Below are positions 1 to 8,827 of a stretch of 64,000 nucleotides of DNA, piece by piece; positions within the stretch are counted from its first letter, which is position 1, and each line of letters opens with the position of its first letter. Made by a program: the position numbers and the translations under genes. Source of the stretch: CBDDBK01 sp965225715 (GTDB taxonomy: Bacteria; Bacteroidota; Bacteroidia; Cytophagales; Flammeovirgaceae); NCBI GenBank assembly GCA_965225715.1, contig CBDDBK010000005.1, positions 1-64,000 on the forward strand, written 5' to 3'. The notes beneath the pieces are model-generated. The model was not told the DNA's origin, did no database searches, and was given only the letters and a program-made list of their open reading frames with translations.

Positions 1-220
1 CAGTAAAATTAGTACTAAAAGCAAAAGAACTAACACCTCCACCTTGCCAATTATCACTAAAAGCAGCTTGATTAATATTAATGCCAAAATTAGAGGTGTT
101 TTTCCAGTACTTTGGAACTTCTAATACAAGACTATCCTTATCAGACTCTTGAGATAATAAGCTAAAATACAATAAATTATGAATTATTATTAGAAAAAAA
201 TATTTTAAAAAACTACTCAT
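1..220 (-). CDS. DUF3078-type secreted protein, N-terminal part (runs off the window)
   Basis: Reading leftwards from the ATG at 220 gives an open frame to the window edge, about 73 residues. It starts with a short hydrophobic signal-like segment (about residues 4-23) and continues with a W-x-N-...-N-I-N-Q-A-A-F-S-D-N-W-Q-G-G-G block. That pattern is typical of the DUF3078 family of Bacteroidota, thought to be envelope beta-barrel-like proteins of unknown function. It starts 15 bp after the asd stop on the same strand, so it probably shares the asd transcript. The C-terminus lies outside the window. Family call from the motif only. Confidence 0.7.
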   Translation of the reverse strand, partial: MSSFLKYFFLIIIHNLLYFSLLSQESDKDSLVLEVPKYWKNTSNFGININQAAFSDNWQGGGVSSFAFSTNFT

Positions 221-235
221 ATGAAATTAAAATTT

Positions 236-1225
236 TTAATTGAATCTATTTATAAGATATTCGGCAATTTGAATGGCATTGGTAGCAGCGCCTTTGCGTA
301 AATTATCAGCTACAACCCATATATTTAAGGCATTAGGAAGACTATTGTCTCGTCTTATTCTTCCGACAAAAACCTCATCTTTTTTGTGAGATAAAATTGG
401 CATGGGATAAACATTATTCAAAATATCATCTTGAATAATAACACCTTTAGCTTCAGAAAAAATTGCTTTAATTTGTTTAAGGGTAAAAGGTTTTTCAAAT
501 TCAATATTAATTGATTCTGAATGTCCACCCAAAGTAGGAATGCGTACTGCTGTAGCAGTAATGGCAATGTCTTGCTTGTCTAATATCTTTCGAGTTTCAT
601 TGACCATTTTTAATTCTTCTTTAGTGTAGCCATCTTCGGAAAATGTATCTATATGAGGCAAAGCATTAAAATCAATTGGATGCGGATAAGCGGGATTTTC
701 CACTTTTTCATTTCTCCGTTCAGCCATAAGTTGCGCAACAGCATGTTTTCCTGTTCCCGTTATTGACTGATATGTTGAAATGACAAGACGTTTTATTTTC
801 AAAACTTTATGCAAAGGTGCTAAAGCAACAACCAATTGAATCGTCGAACAATTAGGGTTAGCTATAATTTTATCTTGTTTGGTTAGTTTATTGATATTAA
901 CCTCAGGTACAATAAGTTTGTAGTTGTGGTGCATACGCCAAGCTGAGGAGTTGTCTATGACCACAGTACCTTTTTCTGCAAACTGAGGTGCAAATTCTAA
1001 AGAAGTTCTTCCGCCTGCTGAAAAAATAGCAATATCTGGCACAGTTTCAATAGCATCTTTTATACTAATAACCGAATATGCTTTTTCTTTATAATTTATA
1101 ATCTTACCAACAGAGCGATGTGAGGCTACCAAAAGCAATTCATCGTATTTGAAATTACGTTCTTCTAAAACTTCCAATAATTCTTGTCCTACCAAACCAG
1201 TAGCGCCTACAACAGCTAATTTCAT
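236..1225 (-). CDS. asd: Aspartate-semialdehyde dehydrogenase
   Basis: This 329-residue protein reduces aspartyl phosphate to aspartate semialdehyde, the branch point to lysine/diaminopimelate, threonine and methionine. The N-terminal nucleotide-binding loop is VGATGLVGQ (residues 6-14). The catalytic cysteine is C126 in NPNCSTIQ, and the GGHSESINIEF segment near residue 235 carries the active-site histidine. Length is normal for the family. Start is the ATG at 1225. It lies just upstream of the DUF3078-type gene on the same strand. Its presence shows that the cell keeps at least part of amino-acid or peptidoglycan precursor synthesis. Confidence 0.95.
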   Translation of the reverse strand: MKLAVVGATGLVGQELLEVLEERNFKYDELLLVASHRSVGKIINYKEKAYSVISIKDAIETVPDIAIFSAGGRTSLEFAPQFAEKGTVVIDNSSAWRMHHNYKLIVPEVNINKLTKQDKIIANPNCSTIQLVVALAPLHKVLKIKRLVISTYQSITGTGKHAVAQLMAERRNEKVENPAYPHPIDFNALPHIDTFSEDGYTKEELKMVNETRKILDKQDIAITATAVRIPTLGGHSESINIEFEKPFTLKQIKAIFSEAKGVIIQDDILNNVYPMPILSHKKDEVFVGRIRRDNSLPNALNIWVVADNLRKGAATNAIQIAEYLINRFN

Positions 1226-1504
1226 TGCTAATCAGTTTATTTTAAAATGTATTTATAAAAAATAGGAAGGGCAAAAATAAAGAAAAAAGTTAAATGTAAT
1301 ATATAATGATTAGGAATTAAAAAACAATAAAATTAAAATACTGAAAATTAATTTATTAAATCATAAAAATTAAAAATTTTAATTATTTGATTATCAGTAT
1401 GTTTAGAATATTTACCAAACTACTAACTTTATAAAACCTGTTATATCAATAATTTAATATTTATACTTTTTTTTTATTGTTTAAGCTATACTTATTTATC
1501 AATT

Positions 1505-1590
1505 TTATAGCCTTACTATTAAAAATAAGGGGAGAATATTTTCTTATTGTAAATGACTTAGATATCTAAAAAATTATTTTTCTAATTGAG
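1505..1590 (-). repeat. Intergenic repeat, subfamily C
   Basis: Read on the minus strand: an AAAAATAATTTTTT block, then a TATTCTCCCC stretch, ending in AATAGTAAGGCTATAA. Very similar copies are at 43574-43660 (minus) and 21181-21257 (plus). It sits in the 459-bp gap between asd and clpX (divergent genes), which otherwise shows only AT-rich sequence. Confidence 0.65.
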
Positions 1591-1684
1591 ATGACTATAC
1601 TATCTTTGGTTATGCGTATAATAATTAGAAAAAAATTATTTCCTTTGCAAAATAATATATTACATTTTATATAATATTTAGCTC

Positions 1685-2911
1685 ATGAAGAAAAATAGAC
1701 GTTCTTGTTCTTTTTGTGGACGTGAAGAAAAGCAGGTAGAAATTTTGGTTCAAGGTATACATGGATCAATTTGTAAAGATTGTATTAATCAAGCCGATGA
1801 CGTAATTAAAGAAAGTGAAAATAAATTGTTTGAAGTAAATACTTCTAAACTGCTTAAACCCAAGGAGATAAAATCTCATCTTGATGATTATATCATTGGA
1901 CAAGATAAGGCCAAAATAAATTTATCGGTAGCAGTTTACAATCATTTTAAACGAATCAATAATTATGATCCTAAAAGTGATGATATCATAGAAAAATCGA
2001 ATATCATTATGGTTGGGAATACAGGAACGGGAAAAACCTTACTAGCAAAGACTTTAGCTAAAATTGTTCAAGTTCCTTTCTGTATTGCTGATGCTACCGT
2101 TGTTACTGAAGCCGGTTATGTAGGTGAAGATATAGAGACTATTTTAACCAGACTCTTGCAAGCAGCAAAATATGATGTTGCATCTGCTGAAAAAGGTATT
2201 GTTTATATTGATGAAATAGATAAAGTAGCTCGTAAATCCGATAACGCTTCTATCACCAGAGATGTTAGTGGAGAAGGTGTACAACAGGGTCTACTTAAAC
2301 TTTTAGAAGGGGCTATTATAAATGTCCCACCCGAAGGGGGCAGAAAACATCCTCAGCAAAAAATGGTGCAAGTTAATACTCAAAATATTTTATTTATTTG
2401 TGGCGGTGCCTTTGAAGGTATAGAAAAAAAGATTGCCCAAAGAATGAACCAAAATATTGTAGGTTTTAAAAAAGATTTAGATACTGATAATCCTAAAGAA
2501 CAAAAGAATTTTTTACAATATATAGCTGCTCAAGATTTACGAAAATTTGGACTTATACCTGAACTTATTGGACGCTTACCAATTATCACTCATCTTAATC
2601 CTTTGGAAAGAGAAGACTTAAAAAGAATCTTGACCCAACCTAAGAATGCTCTTTTAAAACAATATGAATTGCTTTTTAAAATGGAAGGTATTAATTTGGA
2701 GTTTTCTGATGAAGCAATTAATTATATCGTGGATCAGTCAGTTATTAATAATTTAGGTGCCAGAGGGTTACGTTCAATTTGTGAAAAAATTATGTTAGAA
2801 CCTATGTTTCATATTCCTTCTCAAAAACAAGAATTTGATAAACTTATTATCGATAAAAATATGATTTTAAAATATTTAAAATTAAATTCTCTTCAACAAA
2901 AGACAGCTTAA
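1685..2911 (+). CDS. clpX: ATP-dependent Clp protease ATP-binding subunit ClpX
   Basis: AAA+ unfoldase that feeds substrates to ClpP. The N-terminal zinc-binding domain has C8, C11, C30 and C33. Walker A is GNTGTGKT at 111-118 (N replaces the usual P), pore loop 1 is in GYVGEDIE, Walker B is IVYIDEIDK, and the RKH loop lies in GRKHPQQKM. The sensor/arginine-finger region ELIGRLP is intact. Length (408 aa) is normal. It stands alone here: no clpP or tig gene is next to it. No Shine-Dalgarno is seen before the ATG. Strongly supported. Confidence 0.97.
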   Translation: MKKNRRSCSFCGREEKQVEILVQGIHGSICKDCINQADDVIKESENKLFEVNTSKLLKPKEIKSHLDDYIIGQDKAKINLSVAVYNHFKRINNYDPKSDDIIEKSNIIMVGNTGTGKTLLAKTLAKIVQVPFCIADATVVTEAGYVGEDIETILTRLLQAAKYDVASAEKGIVYIDEIDKVARKSDNASITRDVSGEGVQQGLLKLLEGAIINVPPEGGRKHPQQKMVQVNTQNILFICGGAFEGIEKKIAQRMNQNIVGFKKDLDTDNPKEQKNFLQYIAAQDLRKFGLIPELIGRLPIITHLNPLEREDLKRILTQPKNALLKQYELLFKMEGINLEFSDEAINYIVDQSVINNLGARGLRSICEKIMLEPMFHIPSQKQEFDKLIIDKNMILKYLKLNSLQQKTA

Positions 2912-2934
2912 AACTATAGAAAAGAGGTAAAGTT

Positions 2935-3057
2935 ATGAATAATATAACCTTTCTAATTACAAAAACTTACTCAGACCAAGCCTTATTTTGGCACTTAAAC
3001 TATTTCTTTGGTCAATATAATATAGAGAGGCAAAAGAAATTGGAATTAATTGTGTAA
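2935..3057 (+). CDS. Possible small ORF, 41 aa, no known family
   Basis: An ATG at 2935 follows AAGAGGTAAAGTT, one of the few purine-rich SD-like stretches in the window, and opens a frame of 41 codons to TAA at 3055-3057. The predicted peptide is mixed hydrophobic and charged with no motif I recognise. It lies 23 bp after clpX. It could equally be the remnant of a lost gene. The rest of the 2912-3363 gap shows nothing definite. Confidence 0.22.
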   Translation: MNNITFLITKTYSDQALFWHLNYFFGQYNIERQKKLELIV

Positions 3058-3363
3058 TAACTACGCTTTTTTAATCAGTCCTATATTTCAATATTTGAAT
3101 AGCTGATTTCACACATAGAATTTACCTTAAAATAGTTTAATATAAGAGAGTTATAAAACAAATTCCATTTTACAAAATCTTTTTTTACTTTTTTAAAACT
3201 TGTGCAAAGATTTTTAAATTATTTATTTTAATGCATTATTTTTTTAGTATTTTTGTTTTTAGTATATTCTATAGAAATTTATATTATAGAGATAGAGTTA
3301 TAAAACTAAGACATTTTCTTATTTAATATTTTTTTACACATTTTAATTTAAATAAAATTATTT

Positions 3364-3801
3364 ATGAAAAATACATCCATTTTCGCTTCTTCGATATTAT
3401 TAGCCATGTTATTATTAGCAGGAAAATGTAGTGGTGGTGGTGATAATCCTGATCCAGCAACACCAACCGAATTACTTACTCAAACTTGGCAGGTTTCTAA
3501 TGTTATTTCTGGTAGTATTTCTGAATCTACAGCTAATTTTAGAATAACTTTCACAGAAACAACTTATACAATAAGTAATCCAGCACCTGCTATTCCTTCA
3601 CCAAATAACACAAGCCAAAATACTAGCGATCGCACAAGTGGAAGCTGGGTTTTTGCCAATAGCAACGGGTTAATTATATTTGATAGTGCTGATACTGCTA
3701 CCGTTGTAGCTTTAACTGAAACATCATTAAATTTAAGGTGGACAGATAATTCTATTAAAACAACACCAACTTATTCGGTTAATTATTCACCGGCTAATTA
3801 G
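3364..3801 (+). CDS. Small secreted lipoprotein, beta-rich, unknown function
   Basis: A 145-residue protein with a signal segment (residues 6-20) ending in LLAGKC, followed by SGGGDN. This looks like a lipoprotein signal with the acylated cysteine at 23, but the residue at -1 is lysine instead of the usual A/G/S. The mature part is rich in T, S and N and looks like a small lipocalin-like or beta-sandwich domain; I cannot assign a family. It ends in TAG. The other lipoprotein at 41456-43081 also has lysine before the cysteine. No partner gene is obvious. Confidence 0.7.
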   Translation: MKNTSIFASSILLAMLLLAGKCSGGGDNPDPATPTELLTQTWQVSNVISGSISESTANFRITFTETTYTISNPAPAIPSPNNTSQNTSDRTSGSWVFANSNGLIIFDSADTATVVALTETSLNLRWTDNSIKTTPTYSVNYSPAN

Positions 3802-3889
3802 GTTTTTATAACCACATATTATAAATCTGTACAGGGCTCAATACCCTGTACATTTGCTATTTCACCCAACCAGAAGACTTAACATAGTT

Positions 3890-4849
3890 ATGGTTTTAAG
3901 TCTGATAAAAATAGTAGGCTATTATATTTTTATACTATTAGGACAACTTCTACTTTGCCTAATCATTTTTTTTATCATTTATCCTGCTTTTAAAAATGAA
4001 TCCCAAACATTAACACTCAAAGATTCTAATAGCAATGTTGTTTCTTTATTCAATTTATCTCCATTTCTTATTCAAGACAAAACAAAGGATTTAAACACCA
4101 AAACTAGACATTTAGAAGTTTTAATATTTGGTAATTACTTGCTTATTATAAAAGCACCTAAATTTGGAAAAAGTAAATACTTAAATACTGACCCAAGCAA
4201 AGCTATTCTTAAAAATACTTTCCATAGTTTGAATTTATTTTATAGTAGTTTATTTATATCTGCCTTTCTATCTCTAATTTTGAGTAGTTTTATATTCCGA
4301 AAGCCTTTATCTTGGATAGACCGTTTTTTATATAAGCTTTCTGTATGTATGCGTTTATCACCTATTTTTATTTTTTCTATTATTATTTTAACCCTTATTA
4401 ATTATTATTTTTTTCATTTTGAAAGTATAAAACATGAACTTAATAGCATAAATTTTTTTATATGTATGTTTATTTTAAGTTTAGAAAATATATTACTTTT
4501 ATACACTCCTATCACAAACCATATTGCCAAGATAAAAAAGCAAAAATATATTTTAAAAGCGAGAAGCCAAGGCAAAAAAATAGTACCTCTGATTATTAAT
4601 ACTGTCCTAAGAAGTACTTTTGAGCGTATAGCATACTACTCGTCTAAATTTATTGGTAAGTTATTTATGAGTCTACTTTTTTTAGAGTATATTTTATACG
4701 AAAAAGGTTTAGGAGATCTTTTTTTTAAAGCGTTTTACCATCGAGATTTACCACTTATAATTGGATTACTCTTTGCCGTTTCTATTATTTTAACAGGAAC
4801 AAAATTAATGCTTAAAATTTTAACAACATTATTAATCCAAAAGACTTAA
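3890..4849 (+). CDS. OppB/DppB-like ABC transporter permease (divergent)
   Basis: Integral membrane protein of about 319 residues. An N-terminal membrane segment and extracytoplasmic loop are followed by five or so further membrane segments. The C-terminal half has the binding-protein-dependent permease signature: an ARSQGKK coupling-loop segment, then a block ending EKGLGDLFFKAFYHRDLP, close to the usual GLG...RDYP region of DppB/OppB permeases. A frame extends upstream to a TTG at 3854, but the ATG at 3890 gives the expected membrane-anchor start. The N-terminal loop is divergent, and no second permease, ATPase or binding protein is adjacent. Function as a peptide importer is inferred from the family. 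Confidence 0.65.
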   Translation: MVLSLIKIVGYYIFILLGQLLLCLIIFFIIYPAFKNESQTLTLKDSNSNVVSLFNLSPFLIQDKTKDLNTKTRHLEVLIFGNYLLIIKAPKFGKSKYLNTDPSKAILKNTFHSLNLFYSSLFISAFLSLILSSFIFRKPLSWIDRFLYKLSVCMRLSPIFIFSIIILTLINYYFFHFESIKHELNSINFFICMFILSLENILLLYTPITNHIAKIKKQKYILKARSQGKKIVPLIINTVLRSTFERIAYYSSKFIGKLFMSLLFLEYILYEKGLGDLFFKAFYHRDLPLIIGLLFAVSIILTGTKLMLKILTTLLIQKT

Positions 4850-4944
4850 ATTAGGAATATTAAAATATAAAATTCTATTTTTACGAATAAATTGATTATA
4901 AGTTAGATAATAAACCAAAAAATTTGTTTAAACCTTAGTTTGTT

Positions 4945-6048
4945 ATGAATAAGAAGTTTAAACCAGCTTGGAAAGTATTGATCGTTTTGTTTTTCGTTTC
5001 TGTAGCTTTATTTTCGGGTATTTCTCTTATATCTTATTCCAATTATATAGAAATACCCGAAAAAGAATGGCAACGCTACCGAGATATTGTTATTCTTACT
5101 GCGGGTATTGTCACTTTGATTTTGACCTATTGGCGAAGTTCTATTTTAAGTGAACAGATAAAACTTCAAACCCAAACTACTGAAACCCAAACTAAACAAA
5201 TAAGCATTCAAGACCGCAGCCGTTTGGATGAACAATTTAAGCAGGCGGTGGAATTTTTGGCAAAAGAAGAACACAGCGCCCAAACAGGAGCTGTTTTTAT
5301 GTTGGCAGCTTTAGCAAAGCACAGCCCCGAACATACCCAACGCTGTCTTGATATGCTGTGTAGCTTAAACGAATGGATGGCTGAGCGTTTGGAAAAAATA
5401 CCAAACTATTTCAGCAGAAAAGAGAAAAACGAAAAAGGAAAAGAAATAAATAAAAAAATATTATGGCGAGATAAGGTCTTTAAACTTGACCAAACCAGTT
5501 TGGATGACTATTGGAAAAAATATCTCCAAACGGGAAATCCTGACTCTGCTCCTGACGATAAAGCCCGTGAAGAAGCTAAAAACTACATCGCCCAAGAACG
5601 CTTGAGCCAGACAGTAATTAAGGAAACAGAAAAAATTATAACCGAAGTCATTAGAAAAAAATTAGATGACCAAGCTTTTGCAAAATTATATCCTCAAGGG
5701 TTAAGCTTAGCCCAGCGTTTTTTACCTCAAATTAATTTATATTTTTCACACCTAAAAAAGCGTTTTGTTTTTCACTCTGCTCATTTGGAAGGGGCTAATT
5801 TATGGTCTGCTCATTTGGAAGGGGCTAAGTTAAGGTCTGCTCATTTGGAAGGGGCTAATTTAGAGTCTGCTCATTTGGAAGGGGCTAATTTAGAGTCTGC
5901 TCATTTGGAAGGGGCTTATTTATGGTCTGCTCATTTGGAAGGGGCTAAGTTTTATGATATAAAAATAGATGCCAAAACAAATTTTAAAAACAGTACAGGT
6001 ACTCCAAAAGAAATGTCTGAAGAAGTAAAAAAAAGGTTGAAACGATAG
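4945..6048 (+). CDS. Membrane-anchored pentapeptide-repeat protein
   Basis: 367 residues. Two predicted membrane segments lie at about 9-31 and 47-64, followed by a coiled, charged helical region (about 70-275) of a type often found N-terminal to pentapeptide repeats. Then comes a pentapeptide block (about 278-337) made of six nearly identical decapeptides of the type SAHLEGANLW, i.e. two A(D/N)LxX pentapeptides each. The last ~30 residues are basic. The pentapeptide part should form a right-handed quadrilateral beta-helix. The gene looks richer in GC than its surroundings and lies next to a restriction-modification gene, suggesting an accessory block. Function unknown. Confidence 0.8.
   Translation: MNKKFKPAWKVLIVLFFVSVALFSGISLISYSNYIEIPEKEWQRYRDIVILTAGIVTLILTYWRSSILSEQIKLQTQTTETQTKQISIQDRSRLDEQFKQAVEFLAKEEHSAQTGAVFMLAALAKHSPEHTQRCLDMLCSLNEWMAERLEKIPNYFSRKEKNEKGKEINKKILWRDKVFKLDQTSLDDYWKKYLQTGNPDSAPDDKAREEAKNYIAQERLSQTVIKETEKIITEVIRKKLDDQAFAKLYPQGLSLAQRFLPQINLYFSHLKKRFVFHSAHLEGANLWSAHLEGAKLRSAHLEGANLESAHLEGANLESAHLEGAYLWSAHLEGAKFYDIKIDAKTNFKNSTGTPKEMSEEVKKRLKR
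5776..5955 (+). repeat. 30-bp tandem repeat, 6 units, inside the pentapeptide gene
   Basis: Six consecutive 30-bp units start at 5776, 5806, 5836, 5866, 5896 and 5926. The first 20 bases are the same in every unit; only the last ~10 bases vary. Each unit adds ten residues in frame, so unit gain or loss would change the length of the beta-helix without breaking the gene. Confidence 0.95.
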
Positions 6049-6206
6049 ACATATTTATATTTACAATTGTTTTACTATCAATATTTTAACGTAAACACAA
6101 ATCTATATCCATCGTAACAACAATGATAACAAAAAAAGATTTTAAGAAAAATATTCTACCACTAATTTTTTAATTTCTAAACAACTTCAATCTAAAAAAG
6201 TGATTA

Positions 6207-8630
6207 ATGCCCTACTTCAATATAAGAGAGGAAGAACTCAAGAATAGAATTGCCCAAGATTATTTTGCAAACTTTGATAGCAATAAGATTATTGGGAATA
6301 TTGATTTTTGTGTCGCATCTCTACATCCCACTAAAAACGCGGGTACTTCTGAAACAGAATCTTTACTTTGGGCAGAAGCAAAAAAAGGAAAAGCTGATAG
6401 TTACAAATCTATAGTCCAACTCATTTTAACAATTGGAAAATCAAAATTATACGATAAAAATCTCCCACCGGCTTATCTCGGTGCTTTTGATTCTGAGAAG
6501 ATTGCTTTTATCGCTTACAATGCCATTCACGATGTTTTTTACACCAACGATTTTAATTGGAAGGTCAGACCTTCTGATTCCAAAACAAAGGAATTTAGCC
6601 TTCTTTTAGAAAAAGTAAGCCACATTATAGACCAAAATTCTCTTCTTTTTTACTTTGAAAAAGACTCCGAAGACATTAAGAATTTTATAAAACTTAATTT
6701 TGTATCTGGTAAATCCGATACTTCAAAAATTAGAATTGACAAAAATAATTTTATGGTCATTTATACGAAATGGCTTCAAATGGTCAAGCCAAGTATCGTG
6801 GTTGATTGGGCTATTTTGAAAAAAGCAGGTATTGTTGATGGTGACTTTTATCTTGCTGACATGCTTTCTGAAGACAATTATACGCTGAAAGAAAAATTAT
6901 TTGTTCTGCTCAAAAATGACCACTATGAATTAGACCGGAAGTTAAATGAATTGGGTTTGTTTACTTTTAGTATGACGGCTTTTAAAGATAAACAAAAAGC
7001 CCACGTTCAGTTTTGGAATAAATACCAAAGACCACCTAAGAAAGACTATTGGGATTATATTGTGGAGCGTCGGGATTTATTGGTTCCTCAGGATATAAGG
7101 GAACGAAAAGGGAGTTTTTTTACGCCTCAAATTTGGGTAGAACTTTCTCAAAAGTATCTCGGTGATGTTTTGGGCGAAGACTGGCAAGATGATTATTACA
7201 TTTGGGATTGTGCGGCGGGGACGGGAAATCTACTCACCGGTTTAACCAATAAATACCATATTTGGGCTTCCACTCTTGACCGGCAAGATGTGGATGTCAT
7301 GAAAGACCGTATAAGCAACGGAGCCAATTTACTCGAAGACCACGTTTTCCAATTTGACTTTTTAAATGACGATTTTGATAAACTACCGAAACCATTGCTC
7401 AATATTATTAATGATCCAGAAAAAAGAAAAAAGTTAGTTGTTTATATTAATCCCCCTTATGCCGAAGCCCCAACAAGAATCTTTAGGAAATCAGGCAAAA
7501 GGGCGGTAGAACAATCCAAAATAAATAAAAAATATGCCAAAATTTTAGGACAGGGTAATAGAGAACTTTTTATCCAATTTATAACCAGAATTTATTTTGA
7601 AATTGAAGGCGCTATAATTGCAGAATTTTCAACTTTGAAAATTCTACAGGGACAACATTTTGTCAGTTTTAGAAATTTATTTCTGGCAAAGTTAGAAAAA
7701 ATATTTATTGTTCCATCCACTACTTTTGATAATGTAAGAGGCCATTTTCCTATTGCTTTTATGATTTGGAATACTCATAAAAAAGAAAAATTTAAAACTG
7801 TAAAATCTGATGTTTATGACAAGAAGGGGATTTTTCAAGCTATAAAAAATTTGAATGTTTACAATAGTGACGAATATATCAATGATTGGATAAAACCGTT
7901 CAGAGCCAATAAAAGCGATAATCATATTATTGGCAAATTTCCATTTATGGGGAATGATTTTCAACAGCAGAACATTATTCAGATTAACCATATCAATATG
8001 GTTTACAATAAAGCAGCTGGGCAATTTTTAATTAATAAAACGAATCTAATCAAGTCATGTATATATTTTGCAGTTCGTAAATGTATAAAAGCCACTTGGC
8101 TTAATGATCGAGATCAATTTTTGTATCCGAATGAAAGATGGAAAATTGATAGCAAATTTCAAAATAATTGTTTAACGTATACCCTGTTTAATAACAACAT
8201 ACAATCAGAATATGGTACAAATCACTGGATTCCTTTTACAGAATACGAAGTTGATTCCAGAGAAAAGTTTGACAGCAGTTTTATGACAGACTTTATAAAA
8301 GGTAAATTAAAACCTATAGGCAATGGCGATTTGCTTAATAAGCAAAAATACAGAACTAAGGCATTGGTATTTTCAGCAGAGGCAAAAGCAGTATTTGAAT
8401 CGGGTAAAAAGTTATGGAAATATTATCACAAAGAAAAAAAGTGTAATGTAAACGCTTCTTTATACGATATAAGGGCTCATTTTCAAGGCAAAAATGCTAA
8501 ATGCAAAATGAATTCTAAAAGTCAAGACCAAACTTATATGACTTTGATAACAGATTTAAGAAGCAAACTAGATAACCTTGCCAAAAAAATAGAACCAAAA
8601 ATATACGATTATGAATTTTTAAAAAAGTGA
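6207..8630 (+). CDS. Type IIG restriction-modification enzyme (endonuclease plus N6-adenine methyltransferase in one chain)
   Basis: 807 residues. The N-terminal part has a PD-(D/E)XK-like pattern, D33 followed by E57-A-K59 in LLWAEAKKGK. The middle has the gamma-class adenine methyltransferase motifs: a KGSFFTP lead-in, motif I DCAAGTGNLL at about 334, and motif IV NPPY at about 415. The C-terminal ~300 residues should hold the target-recognition region. Order and size match single-polypeptide type IIG enzymes such as Eco57I-like proteins, which cut and methylate without partners. No separate methylase, R or S gene is adjacent. The frame is intact. Specificity cannot be read from the sequence. 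Confidence 0.85.
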   Translation: MPYFNIREEELKNRIAQDYFANFDSNKIIGNIDFCVASLHPTKNAGTSETESLLWAEAKKGKADSYKSIVQLILTIGKSKLYDKNLPPAYLGAFDSEKIAFIAYNAIHDVFYTNDFNWKVRPSDSKTKEFSLLLEKVSHIIDQNSLLFYFEKDSEDIKNFIKLNFVSGKSDTSKIRIDKNNFMVIYTKWLQMVKPSIVVDWAILKKAGIVDGDFYLADMLSEDNYTLKEKLFVLLKNDHYELDRKLNELGLFTFSMTAFKDKQKAHVQFWNKYQRPPKKDYWDYIVERRDLLVPQDIRERKGSFFTPQIWVELSQKYLGDVLGEDWQDDYYIWDCAAGTGNLLTGLTNKYHIWASTLDRQDVDVMKDRISNGANLLEDHVFQFDFLNDDFDKLPKPLLNIINDPEKRKKLVVYINPPYAEAPTRIFRKSGKRAVEQSKINKKYAKILGQGNRELFIQFITRIYFEIEGAIIAEFSTLKILQGQHFVSFRNLFLAKLEKIFIVPSTTFDNVRGHFPIAFMIWNTHKKEKFKTVKSDVYDKKGIFQAIKNLNVYNSDEYINDWIKPFRANKSDNHIIGKFPFMGNDFQQQNIIQINHINMVYNKAAGQFLINKTNLIKSCIYFAVRKCIKATWLNDRDQFLYPNERWKIDSKFQNNCLTYTLFNNNIQSEYGTNHWIPFTEYEVDSREKFDSSFMTDFIKGKLKPIGNGDLLNKQKYRTKALVFSAEAKAVFESGKKLWKYYHKEKKCNVNASLYDIRAHFQGKNAKCKMNSKSQDQTYMTLITDLRSKLDNLAKKIEPKIYDYEFLKK

Positions 8631-8646
8631 ATCATTTTGTTGGTTT

Positions 8647-8711
8647 TTATAGCAATGCTATTTTATTTTGAGAAACGGAAATTTTCAAAATAAAGCGAAA
8701 AAATCCTCAAT
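8647..8711 (-). repeat. Intergenic repeat, subfamily B
   Basis: On the minus strand it reads GAGGATTTTTT...CCGTTTCTCAAAATAAAATAGCATTGCTATA. It is slightly shorter than the other copies and lies between the type IIG gene and tyrA. It shares both ends with the copies at 51171, 52224 and 62163. Confidence 0.75.
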
Positions 8712-8827
8712 TTTAGTTGGATTTTAACCGCAACTATAATTTATTAAACTATAAAAACTCTTGAAAATAATAAAAATTCTTAAAATGCTAATTTTTTAAC
8801 TTATATAAAAAAATTTTATTTATTTCA

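Noticed and set aside
5776..5955. CRISPR array
   Set aside because: The 30-bp units are contiguous with no spacers and encode the pentapeptide repeats in frame.
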